Both the position numbers and the translations under genes were made by a program. Source: Lepeophtheirus salmonis (taxonomy: Eukaryota > Arthropoda > Copepoda > Siphonostomatoida > Caligidae). From it: a stretch of DNA of 64,000 bases. Shown in pieces: positions 1 to 11,669 of the stretch. Under the pieces are notes generated by a model. It had not been told where the DNA came from and did not search any database. It worked only from the letters and a program-made list of their open reading frames with translations. Location of the stretch: the NCBI RefSeq assembly GCF_016086655.4, contig NC_092584.1:13009907-13073906 (forward strand), in the 5' to 3' direction. The first letter of the stretch is position 1. Each line of letters opens with the position of its first letter.

Positions 1-261
1 TCCTCTTAGGATTGAACTGTATTGTATATGGGGTTATCCACCTACTTCAGGGTTTGAATATAAATTATTGTTATAGTTATTTATTAAAAATGACGATATT
101 ATTAGGATTATTAGAATGGATGGTTTTTAATGAATGATTTATTTTACATACAAGTTTAATCTTTATAACGGGAAGTGATATATTTTCATTCGTTATAAGG
201 CCTTTTTTTGCTAATGCCATCACAAGAAGTGATTCAAACTTTTGCTTATTTTGTCTATACA

Positions 262-426
262 AGGCCTAATAGATAAATCTGAGCAAATGGTGGCTGACAC
301 CATCTCACGCTTGATCTTGTACTTCAAGGTGGCAAATATGTTTCTGACGTAACTCAGATCCAATTTCTTAGTTTCACGCATGATTCTGGCCTTCAACGAG
401 GTGTGGGACTTGGCAAAGACCTTCTA
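262..426 (-). pseudogene. Tc1/mariner-type transposase C-terminal scrap
   Basis: The minus strand has an open stretch of about 54 codons. Its pattern, KSHTSLKARIMRE followed by LSYVRN and KREMVSAT, resembles the end of Tc1/mariner transposases, where a post-catalytic helix of type SLKAxIxREW precedes a YVxxxCxxFRxRLE tail. The upstream catalytic domain is absent: the frame runs into stops just beyond position 426. The W normally found after RE is replaced. Family assignment rests on this short tail only, so it is tentative. It would be a dead fragment with no function of its own. Confidence 0.4.
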
Positions 427-2230
427 AATCCCTCAAGACGTAGAAGCCTAGTGATGAAATACATCTGTAGAATTAGTTATTTTTTATGATAGCATTTTTT
501 TATAATTTTGGTTTATGTCGAGGGATTTGGTTTTACAGATGTTTTGTCCACCGGAGGAATTTGAAAACACTTATGATTAATTCATTTTTTTATATTTGCA
601 TTTAATTGTAGTACGACAAATTGTCATTCGTTATTCCACTCCCCCTTTCCAAGACAGGGGGGTGCTTAAAACACGTAATATATAAGATGGGATGAAAATA
701 CCAAGACTTTCACATGGATTGCAATTTTTTTTCATTTCATGTTCAGTTAGTATGAACCTTTAAAAGACACCCGTCAAAATTTCATAAAAATGTTTCCTTT
801 CTTTTTTTTTTAGTTATTGTGCTTTGTGGGACGCTAATTTTGTTATTTATGAAACAATGGATCAAAACATTTTTCGCGTTTTAATTTTACTCTATTTTTT
901 GTTTTTTTTATGTGAAAAAATAGCGTTTTAGTTAAGCTATGGCCTGAGAAGTGTATTAAGGGACTCTGCTTCATAAAGCGAATAAAAATAATTATTTAAA
1001 AAAAAAAAAATTCTACGAAAAAAATGTGTTTTTTTTTGTTAAGCCCAGGACTTTTCAGTCAATGTGTAATCTCATCGTGATACTGTTTTTATCTTTACTG
1101 TAGGTGATTATATTTCCATCGTATATGGAGAATACTTGTTTGCTCTGTCTGTTTTGTACTGACCTTGCTCAAATTTAATGATATCTAAAAGAAATAATGG
1201 TGTTATGGACGTTAATTTTACAATTTGAAGAAAACAAAATTACCATTCAAATTATTTGAGTTAACAGTCATGGCGTATTAGTGTGGCATTTCTTATTCAT
1301 AGGGCACCTTCAATCCAATCAAAACCTGACCTGACTGAAAAATATAAGCACAAAAAGAAAGTTGTAATTTTGATCGAAAAAAACTACTGTTATAAATGAA
1401 TAAAATAGCTAGACAAATTGACGTTGTTGAAAGAAATTCAAAGAAAGAAAATAAGAGGAAAAAGTACAAAGAAGTTTGTTGATCAGTATGAGAATAAAAT
1501 TTACTTAAAAGAAACATTTTGCCTAGACATTTGAATTGTATTAGGAGTCGTTCAAAAAGTATGTAACGGTAGGAATCGGGTTAAGTTGTTGACTTTGAAA
1601 CCATAAAGTAACTTTCTCACTAAATGCTTCTTTTTTGTATATTTGTTGAACAAAATTGTTTCTAACAGAAATGAAGTGGAGTACATATTCTCTGAGTCAA
1701 GTTCAAGTCATCAGCATTCGTCAGGGGTCAATTTAAAAAGACAATTCCAGACTTGAGCACTGGTTTATATAATCTTATTTCAATTCCTTCGGAAAGCATA
1801 TAAAGCTTACTTAGGAACTGGAGACAGTTCAAGACCATTTAATCTCATGTTGGCTGGTAAAATAATAGAAAATAGCCTATTGTGTTGAAATTAGATCAGA
1901 GGCTGAGGGGCAAAGAAAGTTGACTTTAAATATCTAACAGCAGAAGGGTGTCAAGTTCTCCAATATGAGCCAGCCAGAAATTAATTGACTCCTGAACACA
2001 GAGATTTTAACTTTTAAATGTTTAAATTTGTTAATTAAAATTTACGATTGCTAAATTTATAAGTTTTTTTTCCTATCCGTAATTAATAAAAATTTAAACA
2101 TTAAAAAAGTAAACTTTTTTTTTATTTGTTTATGAAATTCCTTTATACATACTAAGGAATCGGTATCGGATTTATCCATAAAGATGGTATTGGAATTGCC
2201 TGATTTTTTGTTTTGTTTCGGTACATCCCT
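427..2230. other. AT-rich stretch without recognisable gene
   Basis: This stretch holds homopolymer A/T runs and short open frames without family motifs. A slightly less AT-rich part (about 1540-1990) may be an eroded repeat, but I could not place it in a family. Confidence 0.5.
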
Positions 2231-2241
2231 AATATATATGT

Positions 2242-2849
2242 TAGTGTTGGGGTTTGGTTTGTAAATCCTATACCAGTCTGAGATCGTTGCACTGAATTAG
2301 TTCGGTCCAACAAAAAAGTTCAGTCTGCACTGGTATCATATAAAAATTCGGTCTAGATCGGTCCAAAGGAAAATCTCGGTGTAGATCAGTCTAAAGGAAA
2401 AATTCGGTCTAGTTCGGTCGCAAAAAAAATCGGTCTATACCGATTTTAGAGAGATAAATTGTTTATACATGACATCATAAGTTTTTTCAAGTGCAATGGC
2501 GTTATACGAAGTTTAAATAGAGATAGGTCGGATTAATGTTGATTCCTCCGTTTTAATATGTATATACTATTTGCTCTAGAAGTTGTGGTGAAACTTTTGA
2601 GATTTTTGGAAAAAAATGAACGACAATATATCTAAGAAAAAAATGGTATCTCATAATATATGAGACCAAAAAAATAAAGGTCCATAAAGTGATACCGAAT
2701 CAAAATCGGTCTACAATGTGAGACCGAAAACAATCGGTCAAGGTCTGAGACATAATTCTGGACCGAAAAATTGGTCCAAATCGGTCTAGAAAAAATAACT
2801 TAAGACCGAACCGAAAAAAAAATGGATGCAGGACCGAGTCTCAACACTA
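2242..2849. mobile_element. hAT-type MITE, 608 bp, copy 1
   Basis: The left end reads TAGTGTTGGGGTTTGG and the right end, reverse complemented, TAGTGTTGAGACTCGG. This gives inverted termini beginning TAGTGTTG, as in hAT-superfamily elements. The flanking 8-mers are ATATATGT and ATATATAT (7 of 8), compatible with an 8-bp target duplication although they lie in TA repeats. The interior carries many subterminal CGGTCTAGATCGGTCC-like motifs on both arms and no coding capacity. A second copy lies at 32455-33046 and shares the terminal and central sequence. It is non-autonomous and would need a hAT transposase supplied in trans. Confidence 0.75.
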
Positions 2850-2872
2850 ATATATATATATATATATTACAC
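2850..2872. repeat. (TA)n microsatellite
   Basis: A run of alternating TA lies directly at the right end of the MITE, so the MITE probably inserted into a pre-existing TA repeat. Confidence 0.8.
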
Positions 2873-3397
2873 TAAACAAATATATTATTTATCCTTATTA
2901 AAAAAAAAAAAAACACGTTAATTTGCTAAAAATAAGTAGCAAACTTTTTTTTTCAATATAAAGATCAGTAAAGAAAATAAATAATAATCTGCACATAGGA
3001 AGATAGATTTGTACCTGGCCGCATCATAAAAATATAGGTTATTGTTTTTTTTTCCTTTTGAGCATGATGATTAACATTTTATTCAGATGTTGGATATTTT
3101 CCACTTCACGAAGATACGTATTTAATATTCAATTTTATGTCAGCTGTCGTTTGCCTGCTCCCCATCCCTCTGATCAGGGATCTAAGTATTGATATTTTAA
3201 TTAGATCTAGGTCAGCTTTAAATAATTCCCAAAAATAAGTAAATAATCATATCATAGTTGATAAAAATTGGCTAATTACTTATTATTTTAGCTGCTAAAG
3301 TTCCGAAAATTGCTACGATCCTAAATTTATCTTTCATAGTTAGTACATGGGTTTATAATAAGGTCCTGAATTAATTTTGTGTCTATCTTGCCATATG

Positions 3398-3863
3398 AGA
3401 GGTTGTTTGAAAAGTTCGTGTAACGTCTGAGGGATGGCACTACTAGTGAGTATCGATATTATCTTTAGTTAGTAGCATCTCTTGGAAGAACACACAACAA
3501 CTTTAAGGCACTTCAGTATATTTTTTTCTGCTTAACATTCTATTGAATCGAGGAAGTAAAGTGATTTTCAGATAACGGACGAAATATGATTTCGTATGTT
3601 GTTTAAACATTACTTTATGAAAGGCAAAGGAGACTTCAAAGAAGATTGATAAGAGTTAAAAGGACTCTGCACCTTCAGTTCGAAGATTTCTTTAGGGGTT
3701 TCAAAATTTTCGGAGTGGCCATATCGGTACAAGTGACGCTGATTGTTCTGAACGTCCTGTTGTGGTCACTACTACTTCAGAGATCATTAATAAAATCCAT
3801 CATATGGAGATGGATCACAAAAGAGTGAAGCTGCATGAGATTGCTCGTGCTGTGGGTATCTCA
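3398..3863 (+). pseudogene. mariner transposase relic, N-terminal half
   Basis: The left end, from about 3398, reads GAGGTTGTTTGAAAAGTTCG, typical of a mariner terminus, and is followed by a 5' leader. From about 3585 a broken frame encodes MLFKHYFMKGK, then (after stops) FQNFRSGH, GTSDAD, SEIINKIHHMEMDHKR and LHEIARAVGIS. This is the order of the two helix-turn-helix motifs that bind the TIRs in mariner transposases. In-frame stops and frameshifts make it non-functional. The catalytic half does not follow: at about 3862 the sequence switches to minus-strand mariner sequence (next entry). Confidence 0.75.
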
Positions 3864-4080
3864 AGTTGGAACCCTATGTCCATTAATTTTGCGGCAATGA
3901 ATGTTGAAGTGTAAGGTATTATCCTGATAAAAAATGACTTTTCAAACGTGGGTATTTTCTTGTAGCTTGGTATAAAAACGGTCCAATAACGATTAATAAT
4001 ATGCCAATGTAACATCTTTACCCTTTTCTACATAGTCGATGAGGATTATTCCTTGCGAATCCATACGATTTTCGTCATAA
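3864..4080 (-). pseudogene. mariner transposase relic, catalytic-region part
   Basis: Read on the minus strand with one frameshift, this encodes IMTKIVW, IILIDYVEKGKDVT, AYY, then FFIRIIPYTSTFIAAKLMDIGFQL. It matches the mariner middle region: KIM/VW strand, DYLxKGxTIT, the block before the second catalytic Asp, and the helix ending LGFQLL. The second Asp block, normally xHDNAxxHT, is degraded to IIPYTST. It abuts the plus-strand N-terminal half at about 3863, so the two halves converge instead of lying in line. It may be an internal inversion of one element or two fused copies. Confidence 0.65.
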
Positions 4081-5010
4081 TCTTTCCAACCGATTTGCAG
4101 ATTCAAACGAATGCTAAACAGAAAGGAATAGACCGATCGGGCTGAAAGTTAGTATGCGTTATGTTTAATTAGAATATTGCTGGTTTAATTTTGAGAAATC
4201 AATAATAATATATATTATCCTGAAATTTTCTGGATTCAAATTCCCCAAAAAATTCTCAAAAATCGTTCCTAACTATCCTTAAAAATTATTATGAGCTCAT
4301 AGTTTCTATTTAGAATCAGAGAAGATGTACTTCAATCCTGTCTAATGAAACGGTAAAATTGTAAACTGTACAATCGTGTAGATTACAGCTTACACACTAT
4401 ATATATCACATATAATATTTCATTATATAAATGAAATGACAAAATTCTTAAATTGAAAAATTAATTCTAACAAATTAATAATTTATATATACATTCACTT
4501 TTTTATTCATGTGTACATATATTTATATATTTAAATGAAACAGCATCTTTTAAGACGTCAAATATGTACGTATTTTTGCAACAATTTTCGCAATATATAT
4601 AATATTATAATTTTTATATGTATACATATAATATTTTATATTTTTTTGTATGTATGAAGAAAACATGAAAATCCATGTTACTTGAATATGAACGCATGAC
4701 TGAATAATTAGACTTTATTTTGGTCATAATATAACTTATCTTGTATCTACACATAGAGTGAATATATAATTTATGAATGGCCCAAAAAGTACGGCTTTCT
4801 ACTCCACATAAAAAGGCATTAAATCATGGTTAATATTTGTAGGATAAGAAGTATGATGCAGTACAAACGCTGGAAAGTATTTGGTCGCAATACTTTCAAT
4901 AATATTATCCGTAAATTATGTAAACTAATCGGTACATCCGTAAATTGATATGTTAAAGTACATTAATTATTAAATATATTGGGGTGAACCTTTATTTATT
5001 TATTTTTTTG
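4081..5010. other. AT-rich stretch without recognisable gene
   Basis: Mostly TA-rich sequence with short TATATA runs. I see no coding signature, RNA gene or terminal repeats. Confidence 0.5.
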
Positions 5011-5015
5011 TTGTA

Positions 5016-5645
5016 CAGAGTGCGACCTCAAACTTGAAGTCGCATGACTAAATTAAGGACAATGTTATTTTTATAAAATCAAGAAGAGATAACTCAACAC
5101 CGATTTATGAATTGTTTTTTATATACTAGATCTAGCTATAATTTTGATTAAATATGTCCTCCTTCACAACCAATTATAAAAAATAACAGATTGACGTCAT
5201 ATGATAAGAGATATCTTGCGAAAAAATGTTAAAATGCTGCACAAGTTTATGTCCTCAGGCTAACAGTTGCGTTTCATTATTTGGTTTAAAGCTTTAGGGG
5301 AGACATTCTTGCCAAAGGCACTCCAAACAATAAAGTAATGGGAGTTGAGGTCTGAAGGAAGGCCACAATATGGAAGATGAGATGTCGATCATATTATTGG
5401 TGGAAATTTTTTGATTCTTCTTGTCTATATTAACTTTTTGATGTCGTAGTCAGTTTAAATGGATATGTCAAAGGTTTCTAAAGCTTTATTGATGTTGTAG
5501 ACCGTCCAGATAGATATGTTAACAGTTTCTGTTGTTGTCTTAGCATCGACAACGGCTTGAAGGATATTTCTGACGCGTTGCCTTTTTTGACGTTCCTCCG
5601 ACATTTTTACACTTTCAGACATGGAGTACAAACCAAACACCAAAC
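5016..5645 (-). pseudogene. Tc1-like transposon relic (family E), internally deleted
   Basis: The 3' end lies at TA/CAGAGTGCGACCTC (5014-5016). The coding remnant runs leftward from about 5613: MSEERQKRQRVRNI followed by VNISIWTVYNINKAL is the N-terminal DNA-binding helix-turn-helix of a Tc1-like transposase. Further left, about 5260-5370, the same strand encodes LPSDLNSHYFIVWSAFGKNV, the block around the last catalytic acid (normally PDLNPxDxxVW). The region between is far too short for the catalytic core, so it carries a large deletion plus stops. A sister copy of the end and N-terminus lies at 13050-13280, with a shared GCATGACTAAATTA motif just inside the terminus. Confidence 0.65.
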
Positions 5646-7680
5646 AATCGGCATTATTGCATTGATTCTAATAACCGACTCCGATACTTCAAAACAGGGC
5701 GATTCATGTCAATTCCAATTGCTTTGTTTTATTTTATATTTTTCCCCGATTAATGTGTATCCCCTTAGCAGTCAAGGACTAGATAATCTCCATTATTTTA
5801 TCCACATTTTTGACAATTGGCTTTAATCTGTGTGGTACATCTTTGCCATAAAAATTACCAGAACGGAATTAATTAAAACAAAATTTTCTGCGCTTTAGGG
5901 TTATAGTATCAGGCCCATAATCACTATTCATGTTTTTAGTCACCTGGCTTCTGTTTTCTCCTTGCTTGAAGAAAAACTCTGAAATAGGGCATATATTACA
6001 TTTCCCGCTGTCCATCTTCGATGCACCCTAAAACAATCACAAAATAGTTGTGTTTTTTTTTGTACGATGTATAATCTTTCTACAATTATTTAACGTCAAC
6101 CGCTTATACCCATGCCTATAGTCAACTATTGGGAAAATAGTTGATTTATTTTTATTACATCCTTTCTAATAATATGCATGTATATTAATCAACGCCTCTA
6201 GTTGAAAAAAGAAGAAGTTAGTACTTGGTCAAAATATTTGAACGAATATTGATCACTTGGTCTTTGGTTACTAGCCTTGTCATTCCCATCATTGGGTTTG
6301 AGAGAAAAAAAAGATTGACGAATGAGTTGCTGTGTAAAGAATTGTTTGTTTTTATTTAAGTTAGAAACGAAAAGCGACTCTGGGTTGTTACAAAATAAAT
6401 GAAAAACAAAAAAGATACAAAAGTATTGTGAAAAAAAGTTTCTTCAAGAATTACTTTGCATGTCTGTTTCAAGACACTTTGATTATATGTATATTCTCAG
6501 TCCTTCGTATATATATGTATGTATAGAGATGGATTTTTAGAAAGAAAATAATCTTGTCAAAGCAGTGTTTCTCTTAAGAAAAAGCAAGTGAATTCCAGTA
6601 AGGAAAAAAAGCAAGATGATTTATTAATATAAAGAAAGGGTATAAGATTACACATAAGTATACAAGTTAGAAACTAAAAAAATATGTACAAAAAGACATG
6701 TTGTAAGTGACGATGAAAATTTTGGCTTAAGACGAGTATCTATATCTCAGAAAATAATCTGAATTATGTGCTTAAATTTAGCAATCTTTTGAATTTGAGC
6801 TTGTGTGCCAAAAATCATTCGAGTCTGAGAGGGTTGGGTGACATGCCCTTGTTGATTTGACATGGAATCACAACCGTACGAATCAGGACACTAAAAAAAT
6901 CTACTGCCAAACAATTTCAATATTTAATATGTGCATTTTTGTAAGATATTGTCTCCACAAAACTTTCTCCTAGTATGAAAGAGCAATCATATATTAATAT
7001 ATTTAAAGAAAAGGGTACGTTAACTCCTCTATTGTTGTCAATTTATAACATCAAAGCATCAAGAACATTGACAAATTGTTTATACAACTCCAAAATATAA
7101 AAAGTTCTCCTCTTTTGCCATGATTTATATATACATTCATAACACAACAGCAGACTAGTTGAAGGATATTTAGAAACAAAAGTTTGGACATCATATATGT
7201 TTTTTTGGTTCACAATATTTTATTAATTCGAAGATGAAAAAAAAAAAAAAAAAACTGAAGTATGCCTTAGCAAAAAAAAATTATGAATACACAAGAGTCC
7301 TTTTGCACACAGACTCGTCTTCTTTTTACACCCTGAATCCATGAAATGTTCGGCTTATGTGTTCAATCAAAATCCTCCCTATTTTTTCATTGGAGTGTTT
7401 GACTGTTATAAATATCACTTTGAGAATGAAATGTTTACTATGCAAAAAAAATAAAAAAATCGATCTTGTTATAAGGAGTCTGATTTTCATTCTGAATTTT
7501 TCCCCGTTCCCACATTATGGCTTTTTGAGGATAACTAAAATCACCAAAGCCAGAAGAAATATGATTTCCTGTCAATAGATAACATAAAAGTAGTCTTTGC
7601 CCTTTATGAGATGTTGATATATATTCATTGTATAGGTACTCTTTTTTCATGCAATGAGGAAACAGTACCTTTAGTTTGGG
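5646..7680. other. AT-rich stretch without recognisable gene
   Basis: About 2 kb with scattered poly-A/T runs, such as a long A run near 7235. The open frames of 60-90 codons lack recognisable motifs, and no TIR pair was found. Confidence 0.45.
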
Positions 7681-7709
7681 TCAGACACAGAACTCGCAGT
7701 CTTGCAACA

Positions 7710-8072
7710 GCTTCCCTGGGCATCAAGGAAACCTCTTAATATCCCAAAATACACCCTGGCTCTGAGGTTGTACGGATAAAGTGCTGGGCTTCAATATAGT
7801 TTCAACTGCCGCCGTGTTTCTATCCACCAAGGAACCATTCCAATATTTTTTTTAACAAATACCAGTCCATGGGTTGTACAATTCAACTGCTGAGTCCGAG
7901 TCAAGTTAAAATTCTCCCTCACTCCTTCCCTGAGCATCAAAATTACCTTCTAATATCAGAAAATACATCTTAGCTCTCAGGTTGTACAGGTGAAGTGTCA
8001 GACCAAAATTCATTTTAAAATCTACCTCCGTCGTGTTTCTCTGCACCAATGAATCCTTTTAATATTCTATAG
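7710..8072. repeat. ~107-bp tandem repeat, four degenerate units
   Basis: The core CATCAAGGAAACCTCTTAAT recurs in degenerate form at 7721, 7825 (CACCAAGGAACC), 7935 (CATCAAAATTACC) and 8044 (CACCAATGAATCC), with spacings of 104, 110 and 109 bases. Alternate units are more alike: units 1 and 3 share AAAATACA and GGTTGTAC, while units 2 and 4 share the CGTGTTTCT region just before the core. This suggests an older ~215-bp dimer that was duplicated. A further isolated unit lies near 58611. The fourth unit is cut by the Tc1-like element at 8075. Confidence 0.7.
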
Positions 8073-8074
8073 TA

Positions 8075-9390
8075 CAGTATGTCCAAAAATTGATGGTGTT
8101 TTTAAAAATATCCGTTTTATAGTTTAAAAAAAATTATTTTTGTTGGGAATATAATGAAATTTGGCTGATACAATCATTAGGCAATGTTGAATTTTTCTGA
8201 TGCAATAATTTTTGATGATTTCATGATACATCAGTATAAAAGGGCTTAGAAAACACAACAGGATGTTAGTTGAAATTCAATATCCGAAATGGTGAGAGAG
8301 GACTCTTTGGAGACCAGGGCCACGCTGTTGACATAATAGAGGGTGGATCAAGCTAGAAATACTTTGCTCAAAGGTTACAACAGATTCCTCTCAGGACCTT
8401 TGAGAATTGGTGTAAGAAAAGGAAGGATGAACACACCCTTGCAAATCAGAAGGGTTGAGGAAGGATGAAAAAAATTAGCAAAGTTCCCAATCTGTTGATC
8501 TCAAAATGTTTGCCCAAAGATAGGCAATACACAAGGAAACTTGCAGCATGATTGACTTCAAAGGACTATACAATATCCAAGTAGTCTGTCCACAACTATA
8601 TGAGGCACTCTTTGAATGCTTTGCATACAAACCTCGTCTGCACCCAAAACTTTCAGAAAACCAAAGGAAGGCCCCACTTCAATTATGTTGTGAGCAGAAA
8701 CACAGGACTACAGATGACTGGAAATGTATCCTCTTCAGTGATAAAAGTCCATTTGAGCTATTTCATGTCCCAAATTCCCAAACAGATCGGGGTTGGGCAA
8801 GAGATAAGGGAGATGTGGAACCCACTCCAACTGTGAAATTTCCTCTCAAAATTCAGGTTTGGGCCGTTATCAGCCACCAGGCAGTGTCAGATCTTCACCT
8901 GATTCCACAAAACCAAGCTGCGACGGCTGAGTACTACGTAACAGAAAACTTCAGCAAGTCTCTGATGTCAGCTTTGTCTTGTATTGAAGAAACTGGACCT
9001 CTTTTGAAGAGGAAAATGTTGTCTGACACATCAAGAGTCATTTTCCAGCAGGATGGTGCCACTGCTCACCACTCCAAAAAGGCTCAAAAGTGGTGTTCAG
9101 ACAACTTAAATTATTTCTGGCGCAAAGATACACGGCCAGCCAACAGTCCTGATTTGTCTCCCATTGAATATTTGTGAATCTTGGTCTAGACGAAACTCAA
9201 TGAAAATGCACCAGCAACTTCAGAGGATGAATTTTTAAAAAAAATCTGACAAAAGCTTGGGAAAAAATTTCTCTAGGTACTCTGAATAATCTGTATGAAG
9301 GGATGCCAAAACGCATATAAAAATGTATTAAGCTTAAGGTTATTTCATGATTATTTTTAAAAAAACCACCATCCATTTTTTGACATACTG
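8075..9390 (+). mobile_element. Tc1-like transposon, 1,316 bp, with TIRs and TA duplication
   Basis: The left end TA/CAGTATGTCCAAAAATTG and the right end, reverse complemented TA/CAGTATGTCAAAAAATGG, form near-perfect TIRs flanked by the TA target site of the Tc1/mariner superfamily (TA at 8073-8074 and 9391-9392). The length suits a full-size Tc1-like element. It carries one degenerate transposase gene on the plus strand. It is inserted in the last unit of the 107-bp tandem repeat, so it is younger than that repeat. Both ends are preserved and only the gene is damaged. Confidence 0.88.
8289..9240 (+). pseudogene. Tc1-like (DD37E-spaced) transposase pseudogene
   Basis: Residue numbers refer to the 209-codon open segment at 8548-9177. 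The DDE core is clear: ILFSDKSPF has the first Asp at 65, VIFQQDGATAHH the second at 169, and SPDLSPIEYL the Glu at 207. This gives 37 residues between the second and third catalytic positions (Tc1 itself has 34), as in described DD37E lineages. The N-terminal DNA-binding part (about 8289-8547) survives only with several stops and frameshifts: GDQGHAVDIIE, RTFENWCKKRK, ISKCLPKDRQYTRKLA. A TGA stop directly after EYL replaces the expected Trp and ends the frame. Translation of a working enzyme is not possible, although all three catalytic residues survive. Confidence 0.85.
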
Positions 9391-9850
9391 TACACAATCT
9401 CATTTCATATTCACAACAGAGTATGTTCCTTTTCTTTGTTTTTATGTCGACCATCATCGAAATTTTGTTCAATTATGTCCTTTGTTTTAATTGAGGGGGA
9501 CCTAAACGGGGCGTATATTTAATCTTTGAGCCCTATATATGTATTTAAAGTACAAACTACACAAAGTGTTCTACAAAATGGCGTATAAGTAGTTTTACTT
9601 TTTCTTCTATAAGTATTTTTCCTAAGCGATTTGGAATAACTCGACGAATCTTTGACAAATAAGCTAACTCAGTAAAGTCTTATCTTTTTAATCATAATGG
9701 TAGGGGGCGGGGGGCACAAAGATGTGTTGTGACAAACGGTATGAATATACCCAGTGCTTTCTTTTCAATAAGAGAGTATGCAAGGATTTGCTGACACTAA
9801 ATGTTGACAGCATTGTTGTTCTGAAAAGTTGCCGTTGAAGCTGGCTCTCT

Positions 9851-10060
9851 TCACCTTGAATTCAGCAAATTCTTGTATTTCCTATCTTCATGAAGCTTTA
9901 GGAAGCGTTCCTTCAGTTTTCCCGGTGCTAGACTAAAATTGCTCAAGATGGCAGTGCAAATCATGCATTGAGGACGCTGACTCCCGACAAGTTCCATTAT
10001 AAACATGAATCCATGTTGTACGTATTTGTCGGACCACTTTTTTTTTTTTTTGCTCGACAT
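9851..10060 (-). pseudogene. hAT-type BED zinc-finger transposase fragment
   Basis: The minus-strand frame starts MSSKKKKKWSDKYVQHGF and continues with RPQCMICTAIL and KLKERFLKLHED. This is the layout of the BED finger region in ZBED-like proteins and hAT transposases: a basic start, WxxxYxxxGF, then CxxC and a terminal helix with His. The CxxC pair and one His (in KLHED) are present, but the first zinc His seems replaced in KERFLKLH, so the finger is probably broken. Continuing left to about 9730 the translation looks hAT-like only with frameshifts. It could be a domesticated ZBED gene exon, but the decayed continuation favours a transposon fragment. Confidence 0.65.
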
Positions 10061-11120
10061 AGTTAGTACGAAGGAATTGAAAGATTAAATGAAAATAACA
10101 AATGACGTATAATCACTATAACACCAAGTTGACTATTGAGCGCCCCAAGTTCTCTGCAGACCAGATATCAAAGCTTCTCAATGCTGAACCAATGATCGAC
10201 AAGTGGAGTGTAACGTCCAAATAACACGAATGGGCTCTTTATATTTTGTGTAATACATTTTTAATAGGCAACTAAATATTAGTAATCTAACACGGAGAAG
10301 AAACTTTTTTGAATCTCACAGCGGATCTACCCCTGTTATTTTTTCATATTGGTATCCCTCCCTATCTAAGTGATGCAAAACTGTTGCGACACACTCGCAT
10401 TGAAAGCAGGTCTCCCCGATCTGCAGTCGTTTCAGTGGATGCAAGGGCTTGCCAAGCCCCTAATAAGAACAGATACTACAATTTAAGAAATATAAACTAC
10501 AATGCAGAAAAGGGATACACCTTTCCATGATTAATATGTTCTGAACGTTGTTTAGATAGACTCAAATGTTATTTTCAAGCAAAGAATAAGACTGGCTCGT
10601 AGGCATAATTATTATAATTTTTATTTATTTTTAGAAGAGAAAAAGAAACATTTTTTTAAATTTTAACAAGTGATTTTTTTCCCCCCGTTTTGCCATTCAA
10701 ATTATAAGAATAATTTTAAAATTTATAAGAACATTTATGTTGATGAGGACAACAATTTCTTGATTTGAGAGTCCCTACAAATGCCCATATCATGGCAACA
10801 ATGTCAAACTACTAATTGATTTTGGTTTATTTATCCTTGTAGAAAAAGTTTGAAGGATGCTATAAAGATTGATATATGGATATTTATTATTGCAAAAAGA
10901 AGATTTTCATATAATCTTTTAACTTTCCCTCTAAAGAGAGACAAAAAAAAAACCAGGAAATTATATGTACGTAAACAAATTTCATTATTCTTCTAAAAAG
11001 TTTGGGTATTCTTAATTAAATAGTAAATATAATTACAGACTTTCAGAAGTTATTTATAATTTAGGAGAGCAATGAAATACTAAGTAAAACTTATACAGGC
11101 AATATTGTGTGAAGTTCATT
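10061..11120. other. Unassigned stretch
   Basis: A 36-codon open segment (about 10120-10220, with ERPKFSADQISKLL) and a 73-codon one (10309-10530) are not recognised. The rest is AT-rich with poly-T and poly-C runs. Confidence 0.4.
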
Positions 11121-11124
11121 TCAG

Positions 11125-11510
11125 TACCGGGGGGTAGAATGAAATTTGAACATAGCTAATTCAATGATTAATGAAGGTTGAGTCATGGAAATTAATTCAT
11201 ATTTTAATAGACTAAAGCATAAAAGATTAGGAAGAACAAAAGAAAATCTGAGCTCTAGCCTCGGGACAACTCGAGAAAATGACTTTGAACGTGATCTAGG
11301 AACTTCCATTCGCCCTCCAAGCAGTTAAGCGTCTCCAGGACCCCCTTATACCCTGTCAGCAAGTCCAAACGTTGAAAAGATAGAAGGGCTCTTTTAAAAA
11401 GGCCAAACTGGATCTGTAGAGTTTAAAGAAAACACCAGAGGCTAATCCCATCAAGTATATGAGCTCCCATGCAAGAAATCTCGGAGTTTTACACCAGACT
11501 GTTCAGATTA
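11125..11510 (+). mobile_element. Family A Tc1/mariner element, 5' fragment (copy A1)
   Basis: The left end TACCGGGGGGTAGAATGAAA matches the terminus consensus of family A (TACGGGGTGGTCCATTGAAA in copy A5). It is followed by the conserved leader AATGAAGGTTGAGTCATGG. A broken frame then gives KKAKLD, EANPIKYMSSHARNLGV and LHQTV, a helix-turn-helix resembling other family copies (EANPIKSMRAHARDLGV type). The sequence leaves the family at about 11510, so the catalytic half and right end are missing. It is a pseudogene with many stops. Confidence 0.65.
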
Positions 11511-11669
11511 CTATTTTTTTTAAATAGGTAGAAAGAGCCATTTGAGGTTGGAAAGGTCGCTTTCTATTTATGATTACATGATTGGATATGTGAGAGAGCC
11601 TTATTATGATACAAACCTAATTTGAGAAAGGATACATTTGAGGAAAAATTGACTGCTGAATAATCTTCC

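Noticed and set aside
1540..1990. Slightly GC-richer block, possibly an eroded transposon
   Set aside because: No transposase block, TIR or match to other repeats in the window could be found.
10120..10220. 36-codon frame with ERPKFSADQISKLL as an exon
   Set aside because: It is too short, and without recognisable flanking splice signals or family it cannot be supported.
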